59,725 nucleotides of DNA from contig CACGNF010000004.1 of the NCBI GenBank assembly GCA_902574345.1, positions 1 through 59,725 on the forward strand, in the 5' to 3' direction. The notes under the pieces are model-generated. The model saw only the letters and a program-made list of their open reading frames with translations, did not search any database and was not told the origin of the DNA. The position numbers and the translations under genes were made by a program. Shown here in pieces: positions 17,643 through 27,162 of the stretch. Numbering within the stretch: the stretch's first letter is position 1; every line of letters starts with the position of its first letter. The stretch comes from an uncultured Pelagibacteraceae bacterium (GTDB lineage: Bacteria; Pseudomonadota; Alphaproteobacteria; Pelagibacterales; Pelagibacteraceae).

Positions 17643-18429
17643 TATCTAAAAGCTTAATTGTATCTGTATTAACTTTTGGTTCTATCTTATGCCATAATTT
17701 AAATGCCTCTAAAGCCTGGTAGACAAACATAGTTTTCCCATTTTCTGTTTTATAACCTAATTGTTTTCCTATTTTCAAAAAAGGAGTTTCATTTGGATTA
17801 TAAATTACGTCATAAAATAATTTATCATTTCCTGAACTTGAAAAATCTAAATTTATTGTTTCATTATTTAAACCAAGACTTGTAGCATTAATTACAACAT
17901 GAAAATCAGTTAAATTTCCCCATTCTAAAATATTGAGATCGTTAAATAAAACTTTCAAATTTTCTGCCTTACCTTTTGTTCTATTGCTGATCGTTATCTC
18001 TTGAACATCCATATTTTTTAAAGCAAAAATAATTGAGGGAACTACACCACCAGCTCCTAAAATCAAAACTTTTTTGCCATTTATTTTGAAATTTAATTTT
18101 TTAATTGCAATGCTAAAACCAGCTATATCTGTATTATGTCCAACTAAATCACCATTATCAAAAGTAATTGTGTTTACTGATTGGGTCTGTTCTGCCTCTA
18201 AACTTAATTTATCTAAAAAAGGAATAACTGTTTTTTTAAAAGGAACAGTAACATTGCAACCAGCTATTTTTTGTTCCTTTATGTCTTGAATAAAATTTTT
18301 AATTTCATGAGTATCAAGTTTAATTTTGTCATAAGTTGCATCAATATTATTTTCTTTTAACCAAAAGTTCTGAAGTTTTGGGGACAAAGAATGACCAATC
18401 GGATTTCCTATCACTACATATTTCTTCAT
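17635..18429 (-). CDS. aroE: Shikimate dehydrogenase AroE
   Basis: NADPH-dependent reduction of 3-dehydroshikimate in aromatic amino acid synthesis. The 264-residue protein starts with VIGNPIGHSLSPKLQN (substrate pocket), has GCNVTVPFKKTVIPFLD with the catalytic lysine, HNTDIAGF with the catalytic Asp, the nucleotide-binding loop LILGAGGVVPSI, and the closing DVIYNPNETPFLK and MFVYQALEAFKLW. The order maf-aroE-coaE-dnaQ is the conserved alphaproteobacterial origin-flanking cluster; it overlaps maf by 4 bp and coaE by 8 bp. Confidence 0.96.
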   Translation of the reverse strand: MKKYVVIGNPIGHSLSPKLQNFWLKENNIDATYDKIKLDTHEIKNFIQDIKEQKIAGCNVTVPFKKTVIPFLDKLSLEAEQTQSVNTITFDNGDLVGHNTDIAGFSIAIKKLNFKINGKKVLILGAGGVVPSIIFALKNMDVQEITISNRTKGKAENLKVLFNDLNILEWGNLTDFHVVINATSLGLNNETINLDFSSSGNDKLFYDVIYNPNETPFLKIGKQLGYKTENGKTMFVYQALEAFKLWHKIEPKVNTDTIKLLDND

Positions 18430-19010
18430 TCGTAGTTATCCAAGTATTGTTTTATTTTTTTAATTGGTAAACCCATTATAGTATCTTCGTCTCCCTCTAT
18501 ATTTGAGAATAATTTTCTACCCTCTCCTTCAATTTGATAAACGTTGTAAGCATATAATGCATCATCTGTTATTTTCGACAAATAACTTTTAAGCTCATTT
18601 AGACTAAATTGCTTCATTGTTAAGGTTGCTTTATCAGTATAATTCCAAACCATGGCACCATTTTGAGAGATACAGACCGAACTAATGAGATTATGTCTTT
18701 TTCCATTTAATTTTTTTAAAATTTCTAAAGCTTGATCTCTGTTTATAGGTTTAGATATTAATTCACCCTCTAAATCTATTACGCTATCAGCACCAATTAC
18801 TAAAAAGCCTTGGTTTTTTTGACTAACTTTGTTTGATTTTAGTTCAGCTAAATTTTTTGATATTAGTTCGGGGGACGCTTTTTCTTTGAGTAAACTTTCT
18901 TTGACAATATCTTCATCTAAATTAGAATTTTGTACTGCTGTGGATATATTGTTATTATCTAAAATTTGCTTTCTTACTTTGCTTTTTGAGGCAAGAATAA
19001 TTTTAACCAT
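18426..19010 (-). CDS. maf: Maf-family nucleoside triphosphate pyrophosphatase
   Basis: House-cleaning NTP pyrophosphatase of the Maf family. From the ATG at 19010 the 194-residue product begins MVKIILASKSKVRKQIL, the expected substrate-binding N terminus. A longer frame from 19079 would add 23 residues overlapping ppsR and is rejected. VIGADSVIDLEGELISKP provides the catalytic acidic residue, and the C-terminal GDEDTIMGLPIKKI motif is intact. It overlaps ppsR by 8 bp and aroE by 4 bp. Confidence 0.93.
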   Translation of the reverse strand: MVKIILASKSKVRKQILDNNNISTAVQNSNLDEDIVKESLLKEKASPELISKNLAELKSNKVSQKNQGFLVIGADSVIDLEGELISKPINRDQALEILKKLNGKRHNLISSVCISQNGAMVWNYTDKATLTMKQFSLNELKSYLSKITDDALYAYNVYQIEGEGRKLFSNIEGDEDTIMGLPIKKIKQYLDNYE

Positions 19011-19827
19011 TATTTTTATAAATTTCGTATATCTTGATAATAGAAGCAGCAGTTTCTTCGACCGATTTTCTAGTAACATCTATCATTGGCCACCTATATT
19101 TTTTAAAAGTATTTTTCGCGTCATTAACTTCTTTTTTGATTTTAGACAAGTCTGTATAAGATTTGTTTTGAGACTCTTTTAATGAATTCATTCGATTTTT
19201 TCTTATATCAGCTAATCTCTCTGGTTCTGTGCTTAATCCAACAATACAGTTAATACCTGGGTCGTCTTTTAAAATACTTGGAATAGAGTTTTCATTTACT
19301 AAGGGAATATTGGATATTTTAAAACCTTTGTTTGCCAAATAAATTGAAGTTGGGGTTTTGCTTGTCCTACTAACCCCTAGCAAGATAATATCTGATTTTT
19401 TAATATCTTTAACTAAATTTCCATCATCATGGTTCATCGTAAATTGAATTGCTTCAATCCTTTTATAATATTCATCATTAAGAGTATATTGACCACTTGG
19501 CTGGTGAGATGCTTTCTGATTAAGTAATTTTGAAAAGCTTAAAATTAAATCTCCAAGAACACCAAAACAAGGTATTTTTTTTTCTTCGCTGTTTCTTGCT
19601 AAATATTTTGCAAGTCTACTATCTACGATTGAATATAAAATTATAGAACTTTGATTCTCTTGAGCACTTGATAAAATTTTCAAAATTTGATTTTCTGTTC
19701 TTGTAAAAGAATAAGTGTGTATTTTATAATCAATGTTTTTAAATTGAGCTTTGATTGCAGTAAAAATTCTGTCTAACGTTTCACCAGTGGAGTCAGATAT
19801 AAGATAAATTTGATAAGTATTATTCAT
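19003..19827 (-). CDS. ppsR: Dikinase regulatory kinase/phosphotransferase (PpsR/PDRP, DUF299)
   Basis: Bifunctional ADP-dependent kinase and Pi-dependent phosphorylase that switches pyruvate phosphate dikinase or PEP synthase off and on. The 274-residue protein opens with YLISDSTGETLDRIF and carries the P-loop-like ILLGVSRTSKTPTSIYLANKG (about residues 149-169), both family hallmarks, and ends with the RWPMIDVTRKSVEETAASI motif. The homologue next to the origin in Rickettsia and Caulobacter is the gene called RP001, so its position here marks the origin. Its start faces hemE across a 281-bp gap. Confidence 0.93.
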   Translation of the reverse strand: MNNTYQIYLISDSTGETLDRIFTAIKAQFKNIDYKIHTYSFTRTENQILKILSSAQENQSSIILYSIVDSRLAKYLARNSEEKKIPCFGVLGDLILSFSKLLNQKASHQPSGQYTLNDEYYKRIEAIQFTMNHDDGNLVKDIKKSDIILLGVSRTSKTPTSIYLANKGFKISNIPLVNENSIPSILKDDPGINCIVGLSTEPERLADIRKNRMNSLKESQNKSYTDLSKIKKEVNDAKNTFKKYRWPMIDVTRKSVEETAASIIKIYEIYKNNG

Positions 19828-20108
19828 GTATAAAGTGTTAATAGTTTTGTTTTATTCAAACAAAGTTGATTAATTTTATAAATTTTAAATTTATGTTGTA
19901 AAACATAGCTTTTATTAACATTATTAAACATTTGTATAAAGTTTTTCATTAAATTGAAATATTGGTAATAAGCTTCAATATTACTTATATATATATCAGA
20001 AATTTAACTTTAAATGTTAATAACTGGTTTATAAAATGTATATAAAATTTAATCCACATATTTCACAGCTCATACTACAAATATTATTAAATAGATTTAA
20101 TTATTAAT
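19828..20108. other. Candidate chromosomal replication origin (oriC)
   Basis: A 281-bp gene-free stretch, the longest intergenic gap in this window, between ppsR (RP001 homologue) and hemE, the exact location of oriC in Caulobacter and Rickettsia. It is extremely AT-rich. TAATCCACA (20050-20058) differs from the DnaA box TTATCCACA at one base. A second DnaA-like nonamer TTATTAACA occurs at 19912-19920 and inverted at 20015-20023, with a one-base variant at 19836-19844. TGTATAAAGT occurs twice (19827-19836 and 19933-19942). Genes nearby mostly point away on both sides. Promoters for ppsR and hemE must also lie here. Function is inferred, not shown. Confidence 0.7.
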
Positions 20109-21113
20109 ATGTCTGACATTAAAAAAGTTATTAAAGATAAAAGGACAGATTTAAATCCTGTTTGGATTATGAGACAAGCTGGAAGGTATTTGCCAGAGTT
20201 TAGAGAAATTAGAAAAAAAAATACTAATTTTATTAAACTATGTTTAGATTATAATTTATCTGCTGAAATAACTTTACAACCTCTTAAAAGATTTGATTTA
20301 GATGCAGCTATAATTTTTTCTGATATATTGATTTTACCTTATGGCTTAAAACAAAAAGTAGAATTTAAAAAAAATATCGGCCCTATTCTTGGGGATTTAG
20401 ATTTTGATCAGATATCTAAAATTACAGAAAATGCTTTTATTGAAAGAGTTGATCCAGTTTATAAAGCCATAAATTTAGTAAGGAACAATAATCTAACTGA
20501 AAGCAAGTCGACTATAGGTTTTGTTGGGGCTCCTTGGACATTGCTAGTTTATATTCTAAATAAACAATCCCCAAAAATAAAACTTAAAGAAGATTTTTTT
20601 AAAGATCATTCTTTAATCAAGAAAACTTTAAATTTAATAGATAAATTTTTAAAAATTCATATTAAAAACCAAATTGATAGTGGCGCAGAAGTAATACAAA
20701 TTTTTGATAGTTGGGCTGGATTATTAGATGATAAGGATTTGGACTTTTATATTTATAATCCAACCTGTTCATTAGTTGAATATATCAAATCATTAAATGT
20801 TCCGGTAATTTGTTTCCCAAGAGGTATAAAAAATTATAAAAAATACTGTGAAATTGTTCAACCAGATGTCATTTGTATAGATTATGAAGTCGATCCAAAA
20901 AAAATCGAAAAAGAAATAAAAATCCCTGTTCAAGGAGGCATGGACCCTAAAATTTTACTTACTGATAAAGACAATCTTAAAAAAGAAGCAACAAAATATC
21001 TGGATATTTTTAAGGACCATCCATATATTTTTAATTTAGGTCATGGGGTCTTGCCAGACACAGACCCAATGATGATGGATTATTTAGTAAAAACTGTAAA
21101 AAATTATAAATGA
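20109..21113 (+). CDS. hemE: Uroporphyrinogen decarboxylase HemE
   Basis: Decarboxylates the four acetate side chains of uroporphyrinogen III to give coproporphyrinogen III. The 334-residue TIM barrel begins with the invariant PVWIMRQAGRYLPEFRE (residues 17-33), which binds substrate carboxylates, and contains FSDILILPYGL with the catalytic Asp, IGFVGAPWTLLVY and a C-terminal FNLGHGVLPDTDP. It is the first gene right of the proposed origin and overlaps hemH by 4 bp, so a heme operon hemE-hemH-hemJ is likely. Confidence 0.97.
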   Translation: MSDIKKVIKDKRTDLNPVWIMRQAGRYLPEFREIRKKNTNFIKLCLDYNLSAEITLQPLKRFDLDAAIIFSDILILPYGLKQKVEFKKNIGPILGDLDFDQISKITENAFIERVDPVYKAINLVRNNNLTESKSTIGFVGAPWTLLVYILNKQSPKIKLKEDFFKDHSLIKKTLNLIDKFLKIHIKNQIDSGAEVIQIFDSWAGLLDDKDLDFYIYNPTCSLVEYIKSLNVPVICFPRGIKNYKKYCEIVQPDVICIDYEVDPKKIEKEIKIPVQGGMDPKILLTDKDNLKKEATKYLDIFKDHPYIFNLGHGVLPDTDPMMMDYLVKTVKNYK

Positions 21114-22108
21114 AAAAAGAAGTAAAACACCCACCTATTAATTTTGGTAAAACAGGAGTTTTAATAATTAATTTAGGGACACCAGACTCAACAAGTTGGT
21201 TAGATATTAGGAAATATTTGAGAGAATTTTTATCTGATAGAAGAGTAATAGAAGTTAACCCAATTATTTGGCAAATTATATTAAATGTTTTTATTTTAAA
21301 TCTAAGACCATCTAAAACCGCAAAGGCTTATAAAGAAATCTGGATGAAGGATGAAAATATTTCTCCACTTTTGTTTTATACACAACAGCAAGCGAAAAAA
21401 TTATCAACCTCAATATCTAATGAAAATGTAATTGTTGATTTCGCCATGAGATATGGAAATCCAAGCATTAAAAGTAAAATAAAAAATTTACATGAAAAAG
21501 GTTGCGAGGACTTAATAATACTTCCTTTATATCCCCAATATGCTGCAGCAACAACAGCAACAGTTTGTGACGAAGTATATAGAACATTGATGAAAATGAG
21601 ATGGCAACCATCTATAACAATAATACCACATTATGAGTCGCATCCTCTGTATATAGATGCCTTAGTGAATTCAATTAATAAAAAAATAAAAGAAATAAAT
21701 TGGAAGCCAGATTTGATACTTGCATCTTATCATGGCATACCTCAAAAATATTTTGATAAGGGAGACCCATATCATTGTTACTGTCAAAAAACGACTAGAT
21801 TAATTTCAGAAAAATTTAATTCGATAGAAATTAAAACAACTTTTCAATCAAGATTTGGTCCTCAAAAATGGCTTGAACCATACACAGATAAGACCTTAGA
21901 AAAATTGCCTAAAGATGGCAAGAAAAATGTACTTGCAATATGTCCTGGTTTTTCTTCAGACTGCGTTGAGACATTAGAAGAAATTCTTATTCAAGGTAAA
22001 GAAAGCTTTTTGGAGTCTGGTGGTGAAAATTTTGATATGGTTCCATGTTTAAATGATAATGATGATCATATAGCTTTACTAAAATCGTTAATTCAAAAAA
22101 ATTTATAA
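21110..22108 (+). CDS. hemH: Ferrochelatase HemH
   Basis: Inserts ferrous iron into protoporphyrin IX to make heme. The 332-residue protein shows GVLIINLGTPDS near the start, the ILPLYPQYAAATTATVCDEV motif, the catalytic ASYHGIPQKYFDKGDPYHCYC (split; His at about residue 205), QSRFGPQKWLEPYT and the CPGFSSDCVETLEEI element with the catalytic Glu. It overlaps hemE by 4 bp and precedes hemJ by 3 bp. Confidence 0.97.
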   Translation: MKKEVKHPPINFGKTGVLIINLGTPDSTSWLDIRKYLREFLSDRRVIEVNPIIWQIILNVFILNLRPSKTAKAYKEIWMKDENISPLLFYTQQQAKKLSTSISNENVIVDFAMRYGNPSIKSKIKNLHEKGCEDLIILPLYPQYAAATTATVCDEVYRTLMKMRWQPSITIIPHYESHPLYIDALVNSINKKIKEINWKPDLILASYHGIPQKYFDKGDPYHCYCQKTTRLISEKFNSIEIKTTFQSRFGPQKWLEPYTDKTLEKLPKDGKKNVLAICPGFSSDCVETLEEILIQGKESFLESGGENFDMVPCLNDNDDHIALLKSLIQKNL

Positions 22109-22111
22109 TTT

Positions 22112-22546
22112 ATGAACACTTATTTATTATTTAAATCTCTTCATTTGATTGCAGTTATTTCCTGGATGGCTGGTCTTTTGTATCTTCCTAGAATTTTCGT
22201 TTATCATTCTCAAAATAATGACAAACCATTAGTTTCAGAAGTATTTAAAGTTATGGAAAAAAAACTTTTTTTTTACATTATGACTCCGGCAATGACACTT
22301 TCTTGGATATTTGGATTGATATTAATACATGAAATTGGTTTTGGGCAGCTAGGTCAAAAATGGATGATTCTGAAATTAATTTTTGTGGTTATATTAACTT
22401 TGTATCATTTTTACCTAGGTAGAATTTTGGGACAATTCAAATTAGATTTGAATAAGCACTCTCATAAATATTATCGATATATTAATGAAATACCCACTTT
22501 ATTGCTAATTTTGATCATATTTGTTGTAATATTTAAGCCTATCTAG
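22112..22546 (+). CDS. hemJ: Protoporphyrinogen oxidase HemJ
   Basis: Membrane-bound enzyme oxidising protoporphyrinogen IX to protoporphyrin IX. The 144-residue protein has four hydrophobic helices; LFKSLHLIAVISWMAGLLYLPRIFVYH (split; residues 6-32) contains the conserved His and the YLPR motif, and WMILKLIFVVILTLYHFYLG holds the second conserved His. Its place directly after hemH supports the assignment and completes the last three heme steps in one operon. Confidence 0.93.
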   Translation: MNTYLLFKSLHLIAVISWMAGLLYLPRIFVYHSQNNDKPLVSEVFKVMEKKLFFYIMTPAMTLSWIFGLILIHEIGFGQLGQKWMILKLIFVVILTLYHFYLGRILGQFKLDLNKHSHKYYRYINEIPTLLLILIIFVVIFKPI

Positions 22547-22582
22547 GGTTGAATAATTTAAATTAGAATATATATTAGAACT

Positions 22583-22602
22583 ATTATTAAGTCCTTAATA
22601 AT
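22583..22602 (+). repeat. Perfect 9-bp inverted repeat just upstream of rho
   Basis: ATTATTAAG-TC-CTTAATAAT is a perfect inverted repeat ending 6 bases before the rho start codon. As DNA it could be an operator. As RNA it could fold into a hairpin masking the ribosome binding region, fitting the known tendency of rho to be autoregulated. No T-tract follows, so it does not look like a terminator. Confidence 0.6.
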
Positions 22603-22608
22603 TTACTC

Positions 22609-23877
22609 ATGAACATACAAGAATTAAAATTAAAATCTTCTGAACAGCTTATTACTCAAGCAGAGGAGCTTGGTATAGAGAATGCAAGTACTTTAAGAAA
22701 ACAAGAAATATTATTTGCTATTTTAAAGAAAGTTGCTGAAAAAGAGGAAATTACAGGTGCCGGTGTTCTCCAATTACTCCAAGATGGTTTTGGTTTTTTG
22801 AGGGCTATGGAATCAAATTATTTACCGGGTCCAGATGATATTTATGTGAGCCCAAGTCAAATTAGAAAGTTTGGTCTAAGAACAGGTGATACTGTGGAGG
22901 GGCCAGTAAGAGCTCCAAAAGAAGGGGAAAGATATTTTGCATTATTACAAGTAAGCAAAATTAATTTTGAAGAGCCTGATAAATCTAGACATAAAATAGC
23001 TTTTGATAACCTGACACCCCTTTACCCGGATAAACAACTTGTCATGGAAGTAGAGCGAGTAAATCCTGATAAAAAACAAGATTTAACTCCTAGACTTATA
23101 GATTTAGTAAGTCCTATTGGCAAAGGCCAAAGATCAATTATTATTTCACCTCCAAAAGCTGGTAAAACCATGATTTTACAAAGCATAGCCAACTCAATAG
23201 CAAAAAACTATCCTGAATGTTATTTGATTGTTTTATTGATCGATGAGAGACCAGAAGAGGTAACTGACATGCAGAGGACTGTAAAAGGAGAGGTAATTAG
23301 CTCAACTTTTGACGAACCAGCACAACGCCATGTTGCTGTTGCCGAGATGGTGATAGAAAAAGCAAAGAGATTAACTGAACATAAAAAAGATGTTGTTATA
23401 TTATTAGATTCAATCACGAGACTTGGCAGAGCTTATAACGCGGTGATACCAAGTTCTGGTAAGGTTTTGACAGGCGGTGTTGATGCAAATGCTTTGCAGA
23501 GACCAAAAAGGTTTTTTGGTGCAGCAAGAAATATTGAAGAGGGTGGATCGTTAACAATTATTTCTACAGCTTTAATTGACACTGGAAGTAGAATGGACGA
23601 GGTAATTTTTGAGGAATTTAAAGGAACTGGTAATAGCGAGACAGTTCTTGATAGAAAAATTGCTGATAAAAGAATTTATCCGGCTATTGATATTACAAAA
23701 TCAGGTACTAGAAGAGAAGAATTATTATTTGATAAAAATGATTTACAAAAGATGAATGTTCTAAGAAGAATAATTGCACCAATGGGTACTATGGATGCTA
23801 TCGAGTTTATTAATTCGAAACTTAAAGATACAAAAAATAATGCTGAGTTCTTTAATTCGATGAACAAACCAGCATAA
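22609..23877 (+). CDS. rho: Transcription termination factor Rho
   Basis: Hexameric RNA-dependent ATPase that ends transcription. The 422-residue protein has the short N-terminal helical domain, the RNA-binding cold-shock fold with [22 protein letters not shown], Walker [15 protein letters not shown] (about residue 180), the Q-loop, Walker [18 protein letters not shown] and the R-loop. Its length lacks the insertion found in some other phyla. The start at 22609 gives [14 protein letters not shown], the normal beginning. A perfect inverted repeat abuts the start region. Confidence 0.98.
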   Translation: MNIQELKLKSSEQLITQAEELGIENASTLRKQEILFAILKKVAEKEEITGAGVLQLLQDGFGFLRAMESNYLPGPDDIYVSPSQIRKFGLRTGDTVEGPVRAPKEGERYFALLQVSKINFEEPDKSRHKIAFDNLTPLYPDKQLVMEVERVNPDKKQDLTPRLIDLVSPIGKGQRSIIISPPKAGKTMILQSIANSIAKNYPECYLIVLLIDERPEEVTDMQRTVKGEVISSTFDEPAQRHVAVAEMVIEKAKRLTEHKKDVVILLDSITRLGRAYNAVIPSSGKVLTGGVDANALQRPKRFFGAARNIEEGGSLTIISTALIDTGSRMDEVIFEEFKGTGNSETVLDRKIADKRIYPAIDITKSGTRREELLFDKNDLQKMNVLRRIIAPMGTMDAIEFINSKLKDTKNNAEFFNSMNKPA

Positions 23878-23919
23878 TTTAATTTCCCAATATCATATAA
23901 TTGAAGCTATAATCTTTGA

Positions 23920-25251
23920 ATGACTATTTACGCTTTATCTACTGGTCCAGGTGTATCTGGCGTAGCAATTATAAGAATTTCTGGTCCAGGAGCTTCAGAA
24001 GCAATTAAATTACTGACCAAGAAAGATTTACCTATTCCTAGAATAGCTACTCTTAGAAAAATAAATGATATCAATACTTCTGAGTTTATTGACGAAGGTA
24101 TAATTATCTGGTTTCCCGGTCCTCAGAGCTATACAGGCGAGGATATGGCAGAAATTCATATTCATGGTGGGAAAGCAATTGTTTTAACATTACAAAACGA
24201 ATTGTCTAAAATAGAAAACTTTAGATTAGCTGAGCCAGGAGAATTTACCAAGATAGCGTTTCAAAATGGTAAAATTAATTTACTAAAAGCTGAGGGTATA
24301 GCTGATTTAATCTCCGCAGAAACTGAAATACAAAGATTACAAGCCGTAAAAATTATGAAAGGTAAATCAGCCGAAAAATTTAATATTTTAAGAGATAAGT
24401 TATTAAAAGTTTTATCTTTTGTTGAGGCAAAGATAGATTTTCCAGAGGAGGATTTACCAGATGAAAATATCCATCAAATCAAAAGAGATTCGACTGAAGT
24501 TCTAAATAAAATTAAAAAAATTTTAGATGATCAAAAAATAGGTGAAATAATTCGTGAGGGTTTTAAAATCGCTATAGTTGGTCCAACCAATGCCGGCAAA
24601 TCATCATTATTAAATAATTTATCAAATAGAGATGTAGCGATAGTTTCCGAAATTGCAGGAACAACTAGAGATGTAATCGAAATACATTTAAATATGGACG
24701 GCTATCCGGTCATAATTTCAGACACAGCAGGTATCAGAAATTCTAAAAATGAAATAGAAAAAAAAGGAATAAAATTATCGTTAGATAGAGCAGAAAACGC
24801 CGATTTAAAATTAGTTGTAGTAGATGTAAAAAGTATTGATTTAAGCGGATTTTTGAATGATTTGTTAAAAGATAATGCAATTTTAGTTGTAAATAAGTCA
24901 GATCTTATCAAGGGAGAATTGCCTCCAGAGGTAAAAAAATTAGATCATGTTTTAATTTCATTAAAGGAAAATCTGAATTTAGATAAATTAATTTCAAAAA
25001 TCAAAGAGAGGTTAAAGACAAAATTTATTGTAAATGAAGATATACTAATTACTAGAGAAAGACACAGACAACACTTGATTCAGTGTTCAAATAACTTAAA
25101 AAATTTCATAGAAAAAAATGATAAAAAAGATTTTGATAAAGGTGCTGAGGATTTGAGATTAGCTACGAGACATTTAGGCATGATTGTTGGAAAAGTTGAT
25201 GTAGAGGAAATATTAGGTAGCATTTTCAACGATTTTTGTATTGGAAAATAA
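23920..25251 (+). CDS. mnmE: tRNA modification GTPase MnmE
   Basis: Works with MnmG to install carboxymethylaminomethyl groups at U34 of certain tRNAs. The 443-residue protein begins TIYALSTGPGVSGVAIIRISG (split; THF-binding domain) and has the GTPase module with G1 VGPTNAGKSSLLN (about residue 226), G2 IAGTTRDV, G3 DTAGIR and G4 NKSD. The invariant C-terminal Cys lies in FCIGK. The order rho-mnmE-mnmG-rsmG-parA-parB is the classical origin-proximal cluster. Confidence 0.97.
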   Translation: MTIYALSTGPGVSGVAIIRISGPGASEAIKLLTKKDLPIPRIATLRKINDINTSEFIDEGIIIWFPGPQSYTGEDMAEIHIHGGKAIVLTLQNELSKIENFRLAEPGEFTKIAFQNGKINLLKAEGIADLISAETEIQRLQAVKIMKGKSAEKFNILRDKLLKVLSFVEAKIDFPEEDLPDENIHQIKRDSTEVLNKIKKILDDQKIGEIIREGFKIAIVGPTNAGKSSLLNNLSNRDVAIVSEIAGTTRDVIEIHLNMDGYPVIISDTAGIRNSKNEIEKKGIKLSLDRAENADLKLVVVDVKSIDLSGFLNDLLKDNAILVVNKSDLIKGELPPEVKKLDHVLISLKENLNLDKLISKIKERLKTKFIVNEDILITRERHRQHLIQCSNNLKNFIEKNDKKDFDKGAEDLRLATRHLGMIVGKVDVEEILGSIFNDFCIGK

Positions 25252-25290
25252 GATCCTTGTAAAATTTTTTTTCAAATATAAGTTTACATC

Positions 25291-27162
25291 ATGAAAAATG
25301 AATTTTCATTTGACGTTGTTGTGATTGGGGGTGGTCATGCTGGCTGTGAAGCAGCTACCGCCTCAGCTCGTCTAGGTGTTAATACTGCTCTGTTCACTCA
25401 CGATAAAAATACTATTGGGGAGATGTCATGTAATCCTGCAATAGGTGGTTTAGGCAAAGGTCACTTGGTCCGAGAAATAGACGCTTTAGATGGTGTAATG
25501 GGAGAAGTTGCAGACAAATCAGGAATTCAATTTAGGTTGTTAAATAGAAGCAGAGGACCAGCTGTTAGAGGACCAAGAACTCAATCTGATAGATTACTAT
25601 ATAAGAAATTTATGCAAGAAAAACTTGTAAACTATTGTAATTTAAGTATTTTTTCAGATCCCGTAATAGAGTTTATTTTTTCAAATAATACGATAAATGG
25701 CTTTTTAACTTTAAAAGGTAATAAGATTAATTGCAGTAAGATTATTTTGACAACTGGTACTTTTTTAAATGGATTGATTCATATTGGTCATACGCGAACT
25801 CCAGCAGGAAGATATAACGAAAAACCCAGCACAGGTTTGAGCGAACAATTGGAAAAATATAAATTTAAAATAGGACGATTGAAAACTGGCACTCCACCAA
25901 GACTAGATGCTAGAACAATAAATTTCAAAAATTTGGAAAAACAAGCAGCTGATAAAAATCCATATTTTTTTTCCTTTTTAACTAAATCAACTTCTAACAA
26001 ACAAATTTCTTGTTCAATGACATATACCAACGAAAAGGTACATAAGATTATCGAAAAGAATTTATCAAAAAGTGCGATGTATTCTGGTAGTATTCAAGGG
26101 GTAGGTCCTAGATATTGTCCATCAATAGAAGATAAAATAGTTAAGTTTGCAGATAAGACGAGACATCAAATATTTTTAGAACCCGAAGGGCTTAATGACC
26201 ACACAATTTATCCTAATGGTATATCAAATTCTCTACCTGAGGTAGTACAGGCTGAAATACTCAATAATATCAATGGTTTAGAAAATGTTAAAATAATCAG
26301 ACCGGGATATGCCATAGAATATGATTATATAGACCCTCGTGAGCTCTTTTTAACCCTAGAAACTAAAAAAATCAAAAACCTGTATTTAGCTGGTCAAATA
26401 AATGGAACAACAGGTTATGAAGAGGCAGCAGCCCAAGGCCTTATAGCTGGTGTAAATGCAGCTTTATCATTTATGAATAAAGAACCATTCATTCTAGATA
26501 GGTCAGATGCTTATATTGGTGTAATGATAGATGATTTAGTGACCAAGGGTGTAGCAGAACCTTATAGAATGTTTACGTCAAGAGCTGAATATCGACTTAG
26601 TTTAAGAGCAGATAATGCAGATTTAAGACTTACAAACAAAGGTATTAAAATTGGATTGGTATCAGGTGAAAGAAAATTGAAATTTGAGGATAAATTTGCC
26701 AAATTGAGCAAAATATCTCTCCAAATGTCTAGTTTAAGCATATCACCGACTAAAGCCGAAAAACATGGAATAAAAATTGCAAAAGATGGCATTTTAAGGT
26801 CTGCAGACGAGATTTTAGCACAAAAAGATGCCAATATGAGTAAAATACGTGATATTTGGCCTGAAATAAAAGATTTTGGCTTTGAAATTGATGAGCAAAT
26901 AGAGATAAATTCCCATTATAGAGGTTATTTAAAAAAACAAAATGCTGATATTTTAGCATTTAAAAGGGATGAGAATCTCGTTATCCCAGAGAATATTAAT
27001 TATGACCAATTTTCTGGTTTATCAAATGAAGTAAAAGCAAAATTCAAGGAAATAAGACCAAAAACTATGGGTCAAGCATTGCGAATAGATGGTATTACTC
27101 CAGCTGCCGTATATATTTTGTTGTCACACGTCAAAAGAAAGTCTATTAAGCATATAGCTTAA
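25291..27162 (+). CDS. mnmG: tRNA uridine carboxymethylaminomethyl-modifying enzyme MnmG (GidA)
   Basis: FAD-dependent partner of MnmE in wobble-uridine modification. The 623-residue length is standard. [21 protein letters not shown] (split; residues 9-29) binds [50 protein letters not shown] and the [21 protein letters not shown] box are all conserved. The C-terminal helical domain ends with [18 protein letters not shown]. It shares one base with rsmG (AATGG overlap), so the two are coupled. Confidence 0.98.
   Translation: MKNEFSFDVVVIGGGHAGCEAATASARLGVNTALFTHDKNTIGEMSCNPAIGGLGKGHLVREIDALDGVMGEVADKSGIQFRLLNRSRGPAVRGPRTQSDRLLYKKFMQEKLVNYCNLSIFSDPVIEFIFSNNTINGFLTLKGNKINCSKIILTTGTFLNGLIHIGHTRTPAGRYNEKPSTGLSEQLEKYKFKIGRLKTGTPPRLDARTINFKNLEKQAADKNPYFFSFLTKSTSNKQISCSMTYTNEKVHKIIEKNLSKSAMYSGSIQGVGPRYCPSIEDKIVKFADKTRHQIFLEPEGLNDHTIYPNGISNSLPEVVQAEILNNINGLENVKIIRPGYAIEYDYIDPRELFLTLETKKIKNLYLAGQINGTTGYEEAAAQGLIAGVNAALSFMNKEPFILDRSDAYIGVMIDDLVTKGVAEPYRMFTSRAEYRLSLRADNADLRLTNKGIKIGLVSGERKLKFEDKFAKLSKISLQMSSLSISPTKAEKHGIKIAKDGILRSADEILAQKDANMSKIRDIWPEIKDFGFEIDEQIEINSHYRGYLKKQNADILAFKRDENLVIPENINYDQFSGLSNEVKAKFKEIRPKTMGQALRIDGITPAAVYILLSHVKRKSIKHIA

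Noticed and set aside
19011..19079. Longer maf start at 19079
   Set aside because: The extra 23 residues overlap ppsR and precede the universal Maf N-terminal strand.
19870..20100. CtrA-type TTAA-N7-TTAA boxes in the origin gap
   Set aside because: Several TTAA pairs exist but spacings read are 2-3, 6, 9 and 11, not 7; in such AT-rich DNA TTAA is common.
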